From Roseomonas sp. (GTDB taxonomy: Bacteria > Pseudomonadota > Alphaproteobacteria > Acetobacterales > Acetobacteraceae), in assembly GCA_020249925.1 (NCBI GenBank), contig JADCER010000007.1, positions 1-64,000 of the forward strand: DNA of 64,000 bases, given 5' to 3'. Made by a program: the position numbers and the translations under genes. Below the pieces are notes generated by a model. It worked only from the letters and a program-made list of their open reading frames with translations. It did not search any database and was not told the DNA's origin. This document shows, piece after piece, positions 41,376 to 51,599 of this stretch. How positions within the stretch are numbered: the stretch's first letter is position 1; every line of letters starts with the position of its first letter.

Positions 41376-41394
41376 CTGGGAAGTTTTTTCCCGG
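41376..41394. other. Hairpin in the carA leader
   Basis: CTGGGAA-GTTTT-TTCCCGG forms a 7-base stem with one G-T pair, 14 bases before the first possible carA start. It could end MocR transcription, affect carA initiation, or be chance. Confidence 0.3.
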
Positions 41395-41407
41395 ATAAGC
41401 GCACCTC

Positions 41408-42775
41408 ATGCGCAGCGTCGAAGATATCATCGCCCTTTTGGGCGGTTCTGAAGCCGCGGCCGAGCGCTGCGGCGTCGGCACGGAAGCCATTCGCAAATGG
41501 CGGCAATCCAAGGCCATTCCCGCAAAACATTGGCCCGCCATCCTGACCGCCACTGGCCTGACCCTGGCCGATATGACCGGCGCCCCCTCTGACACCCCGA
41601 AAACGGAGCCCCTTCCCATGGCTGATACCGCCCCCCCTGGCGCCACCGCCTGCCTGGTGCTGGCTGATGGCAGCGTCTTTTGGGGCCGCGGCTTCGGGGC
41701 CGAGGGTAAGGCGGTGGCCGAGATCTGCTTCAACACGGGCATGACCGGCTATCAGGAAACCCTGACCGATCCTTCCTATGCCGGGCAGATCATCACCTTC
41801 ACCTTCCCGCATATCGGCAATGTCGGCACCAATCAGGAAGACATCGAAGCGCTGACCCCCGCTGCGCGCGGCCTGATCGTGAAGCAGGATGTGACGGAGC
41901 CGGCCAATTACCGCGCCACGCGGCATTTGCATGCCTGGCTGGTTTCCCATGGTGTGCCTGGGCTTGCCGGCATTGATACCCGCGCCCTGACCGCGCGCAT
42001 CCGCGATGGCGGCCCGCCCAATGGCGTTTTGTGCCACCGCGTGGATGGGAAATTTGATATCGCGGCCCTTCGCGCCGAAGCCGCTGGCTGGCCCGGACTG
42101 GAAGGCATGGACCTGGCCAAGGACGTGACCTGCCGGCAGAGCTATCGCTGGGATGAAACCGAATGGGCCTGGCCCGCCGGCTTTGGCCGCCAAACTGCGC
42201 CAAAACACCGCGTTGTCGCGATGGATTACGGCGCCAAGCGCAATATCCTGCGCTGCCTGGCTTCCGCCGGCTGCGATGTGGTGGTGCTGCCCGCCACCGC
42301 CTCAGCCGAGGAGATTTTCGCGCAAAAGCCGGATGGGGTTTTCCTGTCCAATGGCCCCGGCGATCCGGCGGCGACAGGCACTTACGCGCTGCCCGCCATT
42401 CGCGCCGTGCTGGACAAGAAGCTGCCGGTCTTTGGCATTTGCTTGGGGCATCAATTGCTGTCACTCGCGCTTGGTGCGCGCACCTTCAAGCTGGCGCGCG
42501 GGCATCGCGGCGCCAATCAGCCGGTGAAGGACCTCACCACCGGCAAGGTCGAAATCACCAGCCAGAATCACGGTTTTGCGGTGGACCCGGAAAGCCTGCC
42601 GGGCAATGCGAAGGTCACGCATATCTCTCTGTTCGATGGCACGAATGAAGGCATTGCGGCGACAGATCGCCCGGCCTTTTCCGTGCAATACCACCCGGAA
42701 GCGAGCCCCGGCCCTTCCGACAGCCATTATCTGTTTCATCGCTTCGTTGAAATGATCGAAAGGGCCAAGGCATGA
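41408..42775 (+). CDS. carA: Carbamoyl-phosphate synthase small subunit, with N-terminal HTH extension
   Basis: The frame is 455 residues. The normal CarA (glutaminase) starts at about residue 71 ([19 protein letters not shown]). It has the domain start [16 protein letters not shown], the Cys-His-Glu triad in [14 protein letters not shown] (Cys about 345) and [10 protein letters not shown], supplying ammonia to CarB. Residues 1-58 are a Cro/YdaS-like helix-turn-helix ([34 protein letters not shown]), in frame and without a stop. Two translation starts are possible: 41408, which fuses the HTH, or 41618, which has GGAG nine bases upstream and gives 385-residue CarA. Fused forms are known in this lineage (database name carph-isopro, as I recall). 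Confidence 0.9.
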   Translation: MRSVEDIIALLGGSEAAAERCGVGTEAIRKWRQSKAIPAKHWPAILTATGLTLADMTGAPSDTPKTEPLPMADTAPPGATACLVLADGSVFWGRGFGAEGKAVAEICFNTGMTGYQETLTDPSYAGQIITFTFPHIGNVGTNQEDIEALTPAARGLIVKQDVTEPANYRATRHLHAWLVSHGVPGLAGIDTRALTARIRDGGPPNGVLCHRVDGKFDIAALRAEAAGWPGLEGMDLAKDVTCRQSYRWDETEWAWPAGFGRQTAPKHRVVAMDYGAKRNILRCLASAGCDVVVLPATASAEEIFAQKPDGVFLSNGPGDPAATGTYALPAIRAVLDKKLPVFGICLGHQLLSLALGARTFKLARGHRGANQPVKDLTTGKVEITSQNHGFAVDPESLPGNAKVTHISLFDGTNEGIAATDRPAFSVQYHPEASPGPSDSHYLFHRFVEMIERAKA

Positions 42776-43539
42776 ACAAGATGTTTGATTTGACCGGCCG
42801 TGTTGCGCTGGTCACGGGCGGCAATGGTGGCATCGGGCTTGGCATGGCAACGGGCCTGGCCAAGGCGGGCGCGACTGTGATGGTGGCCGGCCGCAATGCT
42901 GCGAAGAATGAAGCAGCAGTGGCGGGCTTGCGCGCGCTTGGCGCCAAGTCGGAAAGCATCGCGGTGGATGTCACCGATCCCGCTGCGATCACCGGCATGG
43001 TGGAAGAAACCGCCAAGCGCCTCGGCCGTTTGGATATTCTGGTGAATAATGCGGGTACGAATATCCGCAACCGGCCAGAGACCTATAAGCTGGAAGACTG
43101 GCACACCATCATCAATACCAACCTAACCAGCGGCATGTTGGCATCGCAAGCGGCCTATCCGTATTTGAAGGCGCATGGTTGCGGGCGCGTGATCAATAAC
43201 GGGTCCATGCTGTCCATCTTCGGCCTGCCCTTGCATGTGGCTTACGGCGCTTCCAAGGGCGGCGTGGTGCAGATGACGAAATCCACCGCCGTTGCCTGGG
43301 CTGCGGATGGCATTACGGTTAATGTGATCCTGCCTGGCTGGATTGATACGGACCTGACACGCAAGGCGCGGCAGGATATGGCCGGGCTGAACGACAATGT
43401 GCTGGCGCGCACGCCTTCCAAGCGCTGGGGCGAGGCCGGAGATTTTGAGGGGGTTGCGGCCTTCCTCGCTTCCGATGCCGCGGCCTTCATCACCGGGGTC
43501 GCGATCCCGGTGGATGGTGGGTATTCGGTGCAGGGGTAG
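42772..43539 (+). CDS. SDR-family oxidoreductase
   Basis: The 255-residue enzyme has the NAD(P)-binding [10 protein letters not shown] (about residues 17-26), NNAG (about 92-95), the catalytic Ser and the YxxxK pair in VAYGASKGG, and the C-terminal [16 protein letters not shown] typical of 3-oxoacyl-reductase/glucose-dehydrogenase-like SDRs. The substrate is unknown. Its start overlaps the carA stop (ATGA), so it is cotranscribed with carA, and it separates carA from carB together with the two following genes. Confidence 0.88.
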   Translation: MNKMFDLTGRVALVTGGNGGIGLGMATGLAKAGATVMVAGRNAAKNEAAVAGLRALGAKSESIAVDVTDPAAITGMVEETAKRLGRLDILVNNAGTNIRNRPETYKLEDWHTIINTNLTSGMLASQAAYPYLKAHGCGRVINNGSMLSIFGLPLHVAYGASKGGVVQMTKSTAVAWAADGITVNVILPGWIDTDLTRKARQDMAGLNDNVLARTPSKRWGEAGDFEGVAAFLASDAAAFITGVAIPVDGGYSVQG

Positions 43540-43546
43540 GAGTTAG

Positions 43547-43596
43547 GGAGAGTTTATCAAGTTAAGTGAATTTACTCGTATAACTTGGTAATCTCC
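43547..43596. repeat. Long imperfect palindrome upstream of the AAA ATPase gene
   Basis: GGAGA(GT)TTATCAAGTTA pairs with TAACTTGGTAATCTCC across a 16-base apex, with one G-T pair and a 2-base bulge; an inner AGT/ACT pair extends it. It is AT-rich against its surroundings and ends nine bases before the ATPase ATG. It may be an operator, a terminator for the SDR gene, or the end of an inserted element. Confidence 0.55.
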
Positions 43597-43605
43597 TTAT
43601 AAAGC

Positions 43606-44796
43606 ATGGATCCCATTCGCAACCCCTTCGCCCCAGGCGCCGGCACGCCGCCCCCGGAATTGGCGGGGCGCGCGGAATTCCTGGCGCGTGCAGGGGTGGT
43701 GCTGCAAAGGGTCCGCGCAGGCAAGCCAGAAAAAAGCTTCATCGCCACCGGGCTCCGTGGGGTCGGCAAGACTGTTTTGCTGGTGCGGCTCCAGGAAATG
43801 GCGGAAGAGCTCGGGTTTCGGACATCCTTGATTGAGGCACGAGAGCAAACACCCCTTCCGCAACTACTGGCCCCCCAGATTCGGCGCTTGTTGCTGGAAT
43901 TGGACCGCCTGGGAAGCTTGAGCGAGGCAGTTAAGCGCGGCTTGCGCGTGTTCCGAAGCTTCATCTCGAGCCTCAAGCTGAAACATGGCGACTTCGAACT
44001 GGTCCTGGATGTTGATCCGGAAAACGGCACCGCCGATAGCGGCGATCTGGAAACGGACCTTCCTGACCTGCTTGTCGCCCTTGCGCAGGCGGCGGCATCG
44101 CGCCAAGCGGCAATCGCGCTGCTGATTGATGAGCTGCAATATGTCAGTGAAATCGAAATGAGCGCCCTGATCATGGCATTGCACCGCGCGGCGCAGCAGC
44201 GGCTGCCGATTGTCATGCTTGCCGCTGGCTTGCCGCAGGTCATTGGCGTTACAGGCCGCTCAAAATCCTATGCCGAACGCCTCTTCGATTTTCCGGAGAT
44301 CGGTCCGCTATCGGCTGAGGAATCACGCCGCGCCCTGGCTGAACCAGCCGATGCGGCAGGCGTGAGGTTCACCGAAGAAGCGCTCGGAGCCTTGTTTCAT
44401 GTGACGAACGGCTATCCTTTCTTCCTTCAGGAATGGGGATACACGGTCTGGAATTTGGCAGAGGAATCGCCCATCACTGCCGCAGATGTTCATGCCGCAA
44501 CCGCCGAAGCGATTGCGAAACTGGATCGCAGCTTCTTTCGAGTCCGCTTTGACAGGCTGACCCCAAGGGAGAAATCATATCTCCGCGCAATGGCAGAACT
44601 TGGCCCCGGGCCGCATCGTTCCGGTGATATCGCGGATTTGCTTGGCATCCGCGTACAAGCCGCAGGGCCGCTTCGTAGCGGCCTGATTCGCAAAGGCATG
44701 ATTTATGGCCCGGCCTTTGGCGGTACCGCCTTCACCGTCCCGCTGTTTGACCAGTTCATGAAACGGACAATGCCGGATTGGCGAGATCTGCGCTGA
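43606..44796 (+). CDS. ORC/CDC6-like AAA ATPase
   Basis: The 396-residue ATPase opens with MDPIRNPFAPGAGTPPPEL, then has Walker A GLRGVGKTVLL (about residues 49-59), Walker B ALLIDELQYV, and a sensor region IVMLAAGLPQVIG. The C-terminal half (about 280-390) looks like a winged helix (LTPREKSYLRAMAELGPG, then SGDIADLLGIRVQAAGPLRS). Such stand-alone ATPases occur in defence and mobile islands; their targets are generally unknown. The next gene overlaps by one base (TGATG). Its place between carA-SDR and carB, preceded by an AT-rich palindrome, suggests insertion. Confidence 0.8.
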   Translation: MDPIRNPFAPGAGTPPPELAGRAEFLARAGVVLQRVRAGKPEKSFIATGLRGVGKTVLLVRLQEMAEELGFRTSLIEAREQTPLPQLLAPQIRRLLLELDRLGSLSEAVKRGLRVFRSFISSLKLKHGDFELVLDVDPENGTADSGDLETDLPDLLVALAQAAASRQAAIALLIDELQYVSEIEMSALIMALHRAAQQRLPIVMLAAGLPQVIGVTGRSKSYAERLFDFPEIGPLSAEESRRALAEPADAAGVRFTEEALGALFHVTNGYPFFLQEWGYTVWNLAEESPITAADVHAATAEAIAKLDRSFFRVRFDRLTPREKSYLRAMAELGPGPHRSGDIADLLGIRVQAAGPLRSGLIRKGMIYGPAFGGTAFTVPLFDQFMKRTMPDWRDLR

Positions 44797-45428
44797 TGCC
44801 CACCCTCGAAACCCTGCTGATCTTTGCTGCCCTTTCGCTCGGCCTCGCGGCGACGCCGGGGCCGAATATGCTCTATCTTGTCTCGCGTTCACTCGCGCAA
44901 GGTGTCGGCGCAGGCATGATTTCGCTGATCGGCTGCCAATGCGGGTCGCTGGTCATTATGCTTTGCGCGGCGGCGGGCATTACGGCGGCACTTTTCGCCA
45001 TTCCCTATGCCTGGGATGTGCTGCGCATTGGTGGCGCGGCGTATCTCGCGTTCCTCGCGTGGCAATGCCTCCGCCCCGGTGGACAGCCGATTTTCGCCGC
45101 GCGCCCCATGCCGCGTGAACCGGCATCGCGCTTGTTTGGCGTTGGCTTCGCCACTGCCGCGCTCAATCCCAAGGTTGCGATCTTCTATGTAGCCGTGCTG
45201 CCGCCCTTCATTGATCCTGCGCGCGGCGATGTTTTCCTGCAAGGCATCGCGCTGGGCGCGGTGCAAATCGCCATCGCCATCATCTTTGATGGCTTGTTGA
45301 TTTACGGCGCCGCCGGGGTTTCGCGCTTCCTCAGCGAAAACCCGACCTGGATGGCCGCACAGCGTTGGATTTTGGGCGGTGCGCTCGCGCTGATTGCGCT
45401 CAAGCTCGCCACCGAAAGCCGCGCATGA
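44796..45428 (+). CDS. LysE/RhtB-family amino acid exporter
   Basis: The 210-residue membrane protein has the six-helix LysE layout. The N-terminal LLIFAALSLGLAATPGPNML is diagnostic, followed by VSRSLAQGVGAGMISLIGCQ and LRIGGAAYLAFLAWQCLRPG; the latter half has FGVGFATAALNPKVAIFYVA. It would export amino acids or related small molecules. Its start shares a base with the ATPase stop. carB follows 41 bases later, possibly in the same transcript. Confidence 0.88.
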   Translation: MPTLETLLIFAALSLGLAATPGPNMLYLVSRSLAQGVGAGMISLIGCQCGSLVIMLCAAAGITAALFAIPYAWDVLRIGGAAYLAFLAWQCLRPGGQPIFAARPMPREPASRLFGVGFATAALNPKVAIFYVAVLPPFIDPARGDVFLQGIALGAVQIAIAIIFDGLLIYGAAGVSRFLSENPTWMAAQRWILGGALALIALKLATESRA

Positions 45429-45469
45429 AACCCCTTCTCACCCTGCTGCAAACCTCAAGGCCCTGAACC

Positions 45470-48400
45470 ATGCCGAAACGTACAGACATCAAATCCATCA
45501 TGATCATCGGCGCCGGGCCGATCGTCATCGGTCAGGCTTGCGAATTCGATTATTCCGGCGCGCAAGCCTGCAAGGCACTCCGGGCTGAGGGCTATCGCGT
45601 CATTCTGGTGAATTCCAACCCGGCCACGATCATGACTGATCCAGGGCTGGCGGATGCCACCTATATCGAACCGATCACGCCCGAGATTGTCGAGAAAATC
45701 ATCGCCAAGGAACGCCCGGATGCGCTGCTGCCGACCATGGGTGGGCAAACCGCGCTCAATACCTCGCTCAAGCTCGCGGAAGCGGGTGTGCTGGAAAAAT
45801 ACGGCTGCGAATTGATTGGTGCGAAGGCTGAGGTGATTGATAAGGCCGAGGATCGCCAGAAATTCCGCAATGCCATGACCAAAATCGGCATTGAAAGTCC
45901 GAAAAGCGAAATCGCCCATACCATGGCCGAAGCCTGGGACGCGCTGAAAATTGTCGGCCTGCCTTGCGTCATTCGCCCATCCTTCACGCTTGGCGGCACC
46001 GGTGGTGGCATTGCCTATAACCGCGAAGAATTCGAACAAATCGTCTCGGCCGGTCTTGCCGCTTCCATGACCACGGAAGTGCTGGTGGAAGAAAGCGTGC
46101 TGGGCTGGAAAGAGTTCGAGATGGAAGTGGTCCGCGACCGCGCGGATAATTGCATCATCATCTGTTCCATCGAAAACCTGGATGCGATGGGCGTGCATAC
46201 GGGTGATTCCGTCACCATCGCCCCCGCGCTGACGCTGACCGATAAGGAATATCAGCGCATGCGCGATGCATCCATCGCCTGCTTGCGTGAAATTGGCGTG
46301 GATACTGGCGGGTCCAATGTGCAATTCGGCATCAACCCAGCCGATGGGCGCATGGTGATCATTGAAATGAACCCGCGCGTGTCGCGTTCTTCCGCACTCG
46401 CCTCCAAGGCAACGGGCTTTCCCATCGCCAAGGTCGCGGCGAAACTTGCCGTTGGCTATACGCTGGATGAATTGGCCAATGACATCACCAAGGTCACACC
46501 CGCAAGCTTCGAGCCCACCATTGACTATGTCGTGGTCAAAATCCCGCGTTTCACCTTTGAAAAATTCCCAGGAACACCGGCCACCCTCACCACCTCCATG
46601 AAATCAGTGGGGGAGACGATGGCGATTGGCCGTTCCTTCGCGGAGGCCATGCAAAAGGGCCTGCGCGGTTTGGAAGTTGGCTTCTCTGGCCTTGATGAGG
46701 TGGAAGTGCCAGGTGATGGCAGCGCGCAGGCCTTCCATGCCGCACTCGCCACACCGCAGCCCAATCGCATCCTTATCGCCGCGCAAGCGATGCGCGCGGG
46801 CATGAGCGTGGAAGCGATCCACGAAGCCTGCAAATTCGATCCCTGGTTCCTGCGGGAAATTGAAAAGCTGGTGCGCGTAGAAACCGAGATCCGCGCCAAT
46901 GGCCTGCCGCGTGACGCCACGGCACTGCGGCGCATCAAGGCCATGGGCTTTGCCGATAAGCGGCTTGCGGAACTCACCGGCAGCGTTGAGGCCGATGTGG
47001 CAGCACTGCGCGCCAAGCTTGGTGTCGCGCCGGTCTATAAGCGGATTGACACTTGCGCGGCCGAATTCGCCTCCGAAACACCCTATATGTATTCCACCTA
47101 TGAAGGCGGTTTTGGCGAGCCTGTGTGTGAAAGCCGCCCCACAGCGCGGCAGAAAATCATCATCCTGGGTGGCGGGCCGAACCGCATCGGTCAGGGCATT
47201 GAATTCGATTATTGCTGTGTGCATGCCGCCTATGCGCTCAAGGAAGCGGGTTTTGAGACCATCATGGTCAATTGCAACCCTGAGACGGTGAGCACGGATT
47301 ACGACACATCTGATCGGCTCTATTTCGAACCACTGACGGCTGAGGATGTGATTTCGCTGATCCGCAAGGAACAGGAATCCGGCGAATTGCTCGGCTGCAT
47401 TGTGCAATATGGCGGGCAGACGCCGCTGAAGCTGAGCCAGGCCTTGCACAAGGCGGGCATCCCGATCCTCGGCACCAGCGCTGAGGCGATTGACATTGCC
47501 GAAGACCGCGAACGCTTCCAGCAATTGCTGAAGGGCCTCGGCCTGAAGCAGCCGCAAAACGGTACCGCACGTACTTTGGAAGCAGCGGCGGATGAGGCGG
47601 AGCGTATCGGCTACCCTGTTGTGGTGCGGCCTTCCTATGTGCTGGGCGGGCGGGCGATGGAAATTGCCTATAACCGCGAACAGCTTATGCGCTTCGGCGC
47701 GGAAGCGGTGAAGGTATCCGGCGAAAACCCAATCCTGATTGACCAATATCTGGTGGATGCGATTGAGGTGGATGTGGATTGCATCGCTGATTCCGATGGC
47801 AATGTGCATGTCGCGGGTGTGATGGAACATATCGAAGAAGCCGGCATTCATTCCGGCGATTCCGCATGTTCGCTGCCGCCCTATTCCCTGCCGCCGGCGA
47901 TTGTCACCGAATTGAAGGCCGAAACGGTGGCCATGGCCCGTGCGCTAAAGGTGCAGGGGCTGATGAATGTGCAGTACGCCGTCAAGGATAATGAAATCTA
48001 CGTGCTGGAAGTGAACCCGCGTGCTTCGCGCACCGTGCCCTTCGTCGCCAAGGCGACTGGCGTGGCAGTTGCGAAGATTGGTGCGCGCGTCATGGCTGGC
48101 GCGAAGCTGGCGGAATTCGGCCTGGATGATGATGCCATTTATCGTCATGTCGCCGTGAAGGAAGCTGTCTTCCCCTTCAACCGCTTTCCGAATGTGGATG
48201 TGATCCTGGGCCCGGAGATGAAATCCACCGGCGAAGTGATGGGCCTTGATGTTTCCTTTGAGCGTGCCTTCCTGAAATCCCAGCTTGGCGCCGGGGTGAA
48301 GCTGCCGGAATCCGGCACTGCCTTCATCTCCGTGAAGGAAGCGGACAAGGGCGCGGCCGTCACCCTTGCCCGCCGCTTGGCTGAAATGGGCTTCCGTGTC

Positions 48401-48715
48401 GTCGCCACACGCGGCACCGCAGCGCGCATTCGCGAAGCGGGCTTCCCCTGCGAAGTGGTGAATAAGGTGCTGGAAGGCCGCCCGCATTGTGTGGACGCGA
48501 TCAAATCCGGCGATATTCAACTGGTGATCAATACCACCGGGGGCGGGCAATCGGTTTCCGATAGCTTCGATATCCGCCGCAGCGCGCTGACCCAGGGGGT
48601 GCCGCATTACACCACCCTGGCCGGCGCCCGGGCGGCAGTACATGCCATTGCGGCTTTACGCGCCGGAACCCTTGATGTTGCGCCGCTTCAGGCATATTTT
48701 GAAAAAAGCTTTTGA
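45470..48715 (+). CDS. carB: Carbamoyl-phosphate synthase large subunit
   Basis: The 1081-residue protein has the expected duplicated architecture: the first ATP-grasp half ([28 protein letters not shown]-type [13 protein letters not shown]), an oligomerisation region, the second ATP-grasp half ([20 protein letters not shown], the [17 protein letters not shown] motif), and a C-terminal allosteric MGS-like domain (about residues 940-1081). It makes carbamoyl phosphate from bicarbonate, ATP and ammonia delivered by CarA. It is full length, with no frame damage. Confidence 0.98.
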   Translation: MPKRTDIKSIMIIGAGPIVIGQACEFDYSGAQACKALRAEGYRVILVNSNPATIMTDPGLADATYIEPITPEIVEKIIAKERPDALLPTMGGQTALNTSLKLAEAGVLEKYGCELIGAKAEVIDKAEDRQKFRNAMTKIGIESPKSEIAHTMAEAWDALKIVGLPCVIRPSFTLGGTGGGIAYNREEFEQIVSAGLAASMTTEVLVEESVLGWKEFEMEVVRDRADNCIIICSIENLDAMGVHTGDSVTIAPALTLTDKEYQRMRDASIACLREIGVDTGGSNVQFGINPADGRMVIIEMNPRVSRSSALASKATGFPIAKVAAKLAVGYTLDELANDITKVTPASFEPTIDYVVVKIPRFTFEKFPGTPATLTTSMKSVGETMAIGRSFAEAMQKGLRGLEVGFSGLDEVEVPGDGSAQAFHAALATPQPNRILIAAQAMRAGMSVEAIHEACKFDPWFLREIEKLVRVETEIRANGLPRDATALRRIKAMGFADKRLAELTGSVEADVAALRAKLGVAPVYKRIDTCAAEFASETPYMYSTYEGGFGEPVCESRPTARQKIIILGGGPNRIGQGIEFDYCCVHAAYALKEAGFETIMVNCNPETVSTDYDTSDRLYFEPLTAEDVISLIRKEQESGELLGCIVQYGGQTPLKLSQALHKAGIPILGTSAEAIDIAEDRERFQQLLKGLGLKQPQNGTARTLEAAADEAERIGYPVVVRPSYVLGGRAMEIAYNREQLMRFGAEAVKVSGENPILIDQYLVDAIEVDVDCIADSDGNVHVAGVMEHIEEAGIHSGDSACSLPPYSLPPAIVTELKAETVAMARALKVQGLMNVQYAVKDNEIYVLEVNPRASRTVPFVAKATGVAVAKIGARVMAGAKLAEFGLDDDAIYRHVAVKEAVFPFNRFPNVDVILGPEMKSTGEVMGLDVSFERAFLKSQLGAGVKLPESGTAFISVKEADKGAAVTLARRLAEMGFRVVATRGTAARIREAGFPCEVVNKVLEGRPHCVDAIKSGDIQLVINTTGGGQSVSDSFDIRRSALTQGVPHYTTLAGARAAVHAIAALRAGTLDVAPLQAYFEKSF

Positions 48716-48720
48716 ATGCT

Positions 48721-48741
48721 GGGGCCGTTAAAAGCGGCCCC
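48721..48741 (+). terminator. Rho-independent-like terminator after carB
   Basis: GGGGCCG-TTAAAAG-CGGCCCC makes a perfect 7-base GC stem, six bases after the carB stop, followed by TTAATCATTT. It sits before greA, so greA probably has its own promoter. Confidence 0.65.
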
Positions 48742-48796
48742 TTAATCATTTCCGGTCGGCATAACCCGGACGGAACGAAGCCAAGGAAGTACTGCC

Positions 48797-49270
48797 GTGC
48801 AAAAGTTCCCAATGACCGCCGAGGGCCTCGCGCGCTTGGAAGAGGAACTCAAGCAGTTGAAATCGGAAGAACGCCCCGCGATCATCCGGGCAATCGCCGA
48901 AGCGCGCGCGCATGGCGACCTTTCGGAAAACGCCGAATATCACGCGGCGCGCGAACGCCAATCCTTCATTGAAGGCCGTATCGCCGAATTGGAAGCGGTG
49001 ATCCCTTCAGTCGAAGTTATTGATTCCAAAAGGCTTACCGGCAACCAGGTACGCTTCGGTGCCTATGTCACCATCGTCGACGAAGAATCAGACGACGAGA
49101 AAAACTACCGCATCGTCGGCCAGTATGAGGCCGATATGAAGAACGGCTCGATCTCGGTCTCCTCACCGCTCGCCAAGGCGCTCATGGGGCGCAAGGTGGG
49201 GGATTCGGTGGAGGTGCCCGCGCCTGGCGGTTCCCGTTCGGTCGAAATCACCGCGGTTCGCTTCAGCTAA
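48797..49270 (+). CDS. greA: Transcription elongation factor GreA
   Basis: The 157-residue factor rescues backtracked RNA polymerase. It has an N-terminal coiled coil (about residues 1-75, MTAEGLARLEEELKQLKSEE then RPAIIRAIAEARAHGDLSEN, with the acidic tip) and a C-terminal FKBP-like domain ending in GSRSVEITAVRF. The start codon is GTG, with GGAAG eight or so bases upstream. It follows carB, as in many alphaproteobacteria. Confidence 0.95.
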   Translation: MQKFPMTAEGLARLEEELKQLKSEERPAIIRAIAEARAHGDLSENAEYHAARERQSFIEGRIAELEAVIPSVEVIDSKRLTGNQVRFGAYVTIVDEESDDEKNYRIVGQYEADMKNGSISVSSPLAKALMGRKVGDSVEVPAPGGSRSVEITAVRFS

Positions 49271-49284
49271 TCAAGGCCACCCCC

Positions 49285-50517
49285 ATGCCGATGCGCGCGG
49301 CGCTGGCCGAAGGCCGCGCCATTACCCTGGCTGATATCCGCGCCGCCGCGGGGCGCATTGCCGGCGCCGTGCTGCGCACCCCAACGCTCGAAAGCCAGGC
49401 GGTGTCGCGCGCAACCGGGGCCAGGGTTTTCCTGAAGCTCGATAACCTCCAGGCCACTGGGGCCTTCAAGGAAAGGGGGGCGGCCAATCGGCTGGCGCTG
49501 CTCTCCGCCCGCGAAAAGGCCGCTGGCGTCATTGCCATGTCGGCCGGCAACCACGCCCAGGCCGTGGCGCGCCATGCCTCACTCGCCGGCATCGCCGCCA
49601 CCATCGTCATGCCGAAATTCACCCCGGCCACCAAGGTGACCCGGACAGAGGCCTGGGGGGCGCGGGTGGTGCTGCATGGCACCACGCTCGCTGAGGCTGC
49701 CGCCCATGCCCATGCGCTGGCCGCCGCCGAGGGCTTGGTTTTCATCCACCCCTATGATGATGTTGGCGTGATCGCCGGCCAAGGCACCGCAACGCTTGAA
49801 ATGCTGGAAGATGCGCCGGCCATCGAAGCGCTGGTGATCCCGGTTGGCGGTGGCGGGCTTTGCGCCGGTGCGGCCATTGCCGCGGCCGAACTCCGCCCCG
49901 GCCTGCCGGTTTTCGGGGTGGAGGTGGAATTCTACCCCGCCATGGCGCAGCGCCTGGCCGGCAAGCCCGTGCAAGTGGGCGGCCCCACCATCGCCGAAGG
50001 CATCGCTGTGAGGGATGTGGGGGAGGCGCCGCTTGCGATCCTGAAGCGCCTTGGCGTTGAAGTGCTGGTCGTGCCGGAACGCGCGGTGGAACAGGCCATC
50101 GTCCTGCTCGCCGAAGGTGCGAAGGTGCTGGCCGAGGGTGCCGGCGCGGCCGGGCTTGCCGCCATCCTCGCTTTTCCGGAACGCTTCGCGGGCAAGACCG
50201 TGGGTACCATTGTTTGCGGCGGGAATATTGACCCGCGCATTCTGGCGAATGTGCTGCTGCGTGAGCTTCTCCGCGATGGCCGCATCCTGCGGCTGCATTT
50301 GGATATCCCTGACCGCCCCGGCGTGCTGGCCGATATCGCCACCCGCGTAGCCGCCGCCGGCGGCAATGTGATCGAAGTCAGCCACCAACGGCTTTTCGCA
50401 GCCCCCAGCGTGCAAAGCGCAGAGCTGGAACTGATGATCGAAGTGCGCGACACGGCGCAGGGGGATGCGATTATCGCAGCGCTTGAAGCGGGGGATTACG
50501 TCGTGCGGCGGGGCTGA
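49285..50517 (+). CDS. ilvA: Threonine ammonia-lyase (threonine dehydratase)
   Basis: The 410-residue PLP enzyme deaminates threonine to 2-oxobutanoate for isoleucine synthesis. The PLP-lysine is Lys62 in TGAFKERGAANRL, the phosphate-binding glycine loop is PVGGGGLCAGAA, and a C-terminal ACT-type domain (about residues 335-410, LHLDIPDRPGVLADIATRV) indicates allosteric control. It lies 14 bases after greA. A degradative tdcB-type enzyme with a single ACT domain is the alternative label. Confidence 0.9.
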   Translation: MPMRAALAEGRAITLADIRAAAGRIAGAVLRTPTLESQAVSRATGARVFLKLDNLQATGAFKERGAANRLALLSAREKAAGVIAMSAGNHAQAVARHASLAGIAATIVMPKFTPATKVTRTEAWGARVVLHGTTLAEAAAHAHALAAAEGLVFIHPYDDVGVIAGQGTATLEMLEDAPAIEALVIPVGGGGLCAGAAIAAAELRPGLPVFGVEVEFYPAMAQRLAGKPVQVGGPTIAEGIAVRDVGEAPLAILKRLGVEVLVVPERAVEQAIVLLAEGAKVLAEGAGAAGLAAILAFPERFAGKTVGTIVCGGNIDPRILANVLLRELLRDGRILRLHLDIPDRPGVLADIATRVAAAGGNVIEVSHQRLFAAPSVQSAELELMIEVRDTAQGDAIIAALEAGDYVVRRG

Positions 50518-50587
50518 AAGCCCGGTCGCCGCACGCAAAATTAACGTTTCGCGGCGGGGTTAAAAATAGCGAGGCTCTGCCTCGCGC

Positions 50588-50692
50588 TCCGCCGGGGTGG
50601 CCGCTGGCGTAGGCCAGCGGTGCGCACAGGGTTGGTGTGGCGGCTGCGCGCCAAAACACAGCTTGCCACCCCGGACCCCGCCAATACTTGGG
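50588..50692 (-). repeat. GC-rich intergenic repeat, copy B
   Basis: On the plus strand it reads CGCCGGGGTGG, the hairpin CCGCTGGC-GTAG-GCCAGCGG, CGCACAGGGTTGGTGTGGCG, GCTGCGCGCC and finally CCCCGGACCCCGCC. It is in the orientation of copy C and opposite to copies A and D. The region between threonine ammonia-lyase and the SDR gene holds nothing else. Confidence 0.65.
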
Positions 50693-50753
50693 CGGCACTT
50701 GCCCATCATGCGCGCCAGTCGCAGTCTCTCCGCCTCAAAGGGGGAAACGCGAC

Positions 50754-51506
50754 ATGGAACTCAGGGGCAAGGTTGCGCTCGTGACGGGCGGGAATGGCGG
50801 GCTTGGGCAACGCATCTGCCACGCACTCGCGCGTGAAGGCGTGCACATCGCCGTCATGTACGCGCAAAGCAAGGACCAGGCAGAAGGCGTGGCACGAGAT
50901 CTTGCCAGCCAATACCAAATCAACGCGGCCGCCTTTGGCTGTGACATCACGGATGGCGCGGCAGTCGAAAACCTGGTTGCGGCCGTCACAGCACGCTTCG
51001 GGCGGCTTGATATCCTGATCAATGATGCGGCTTTCAATAAATCCGTACCCTTCCAGGATCTTGATGGGCTTACCATCGACCTCTGGGAGAAAATCATGGC
51101 GGTGAACCTGACGGGGCCGATGCGGCTGATCAAGGCGGCGGCACCCGCGCTGAAGGCCAGCGGCGCGGGGCGGATCGTCAATATCTCCTCAGTCGCCGGG
51201 TTGGGGCCGACCGGGTCCTCCATCGCCTACGCGGTATCCAAGGCCGGGCTGATCCACCTCACGCGCTGCATGGCCGTGGCGCTGGCCCCGGAAACGCTGG
51301 TGAACTGCGTCGCCCCCGGCCTGCTGGAAGGCACCCGCGCCACCGCCAACCTGCGGCCGGAACAGATCGAACGCTCGGCGTCCTCCTCCCTGCTGCAAAA
51401 GGCCGCCGATAAGGATGATTGCGCCGATATGGTCGTCACCATGTGCCGGACAGACACCATGACCGGCCAGACCATCGTGATTGATGCGGGGCGGATTTTT
51501 CATTGA
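50754..51506 (+). CDS. SDR-family oxidoreductase
   Basis: The 250-residue enzyme has NAD(P)-binding TGGNGGLGQR, the NDAA variant (usually NNAG) in LINDAAFNKS, catalytic Ser in ISSVAGLGPTGS, and the YxxxK pair in YAVSKAGLIH. It lacks the acyl-carrier features of FabG. Its substrate is unknown. GGGGGAA nine bases before ATG 50754 fixes the start. It appears monocistronic between repeat copy B and the small lipoprotein gene. Confidence 0.87.
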   Translation: MELRGKVALVTGGNGGLGQRICHALAREGVHIAVMYAQSKDQAEGVARDLASQYQINAAAFGCDITDGAAVENLVAAVTARFGRLDILINDAAFNKSVPFQDLDGLTIDLWEKIMAVNLTGPMRLIKAAAPALKASGAGRIVNISSVAGLGPTGSSIAYAVSKAGLIHLTRCMAVALAPETLVNCVAPGLLEGTRATANLRPEQIERSASSSLLQKAADKDDCADMVVTMCRTDTMTGQTIVIDAGRIFH

Positions 51507-51599
51507 GGGTGTATCGGGGCGTGCTTGGATAATTTTTGGTTGCTTTGGTAACGCTAATTCTCTATCTCAGGTTGCATAAATCCAGCCTGGGAGATACCC

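Noticed and set aside
46604-47851. A 415-residue minus-strand open frame opposite carB
   Set aside because: It is antisense to an intact carB; no domain or ribosome binding site supports it.
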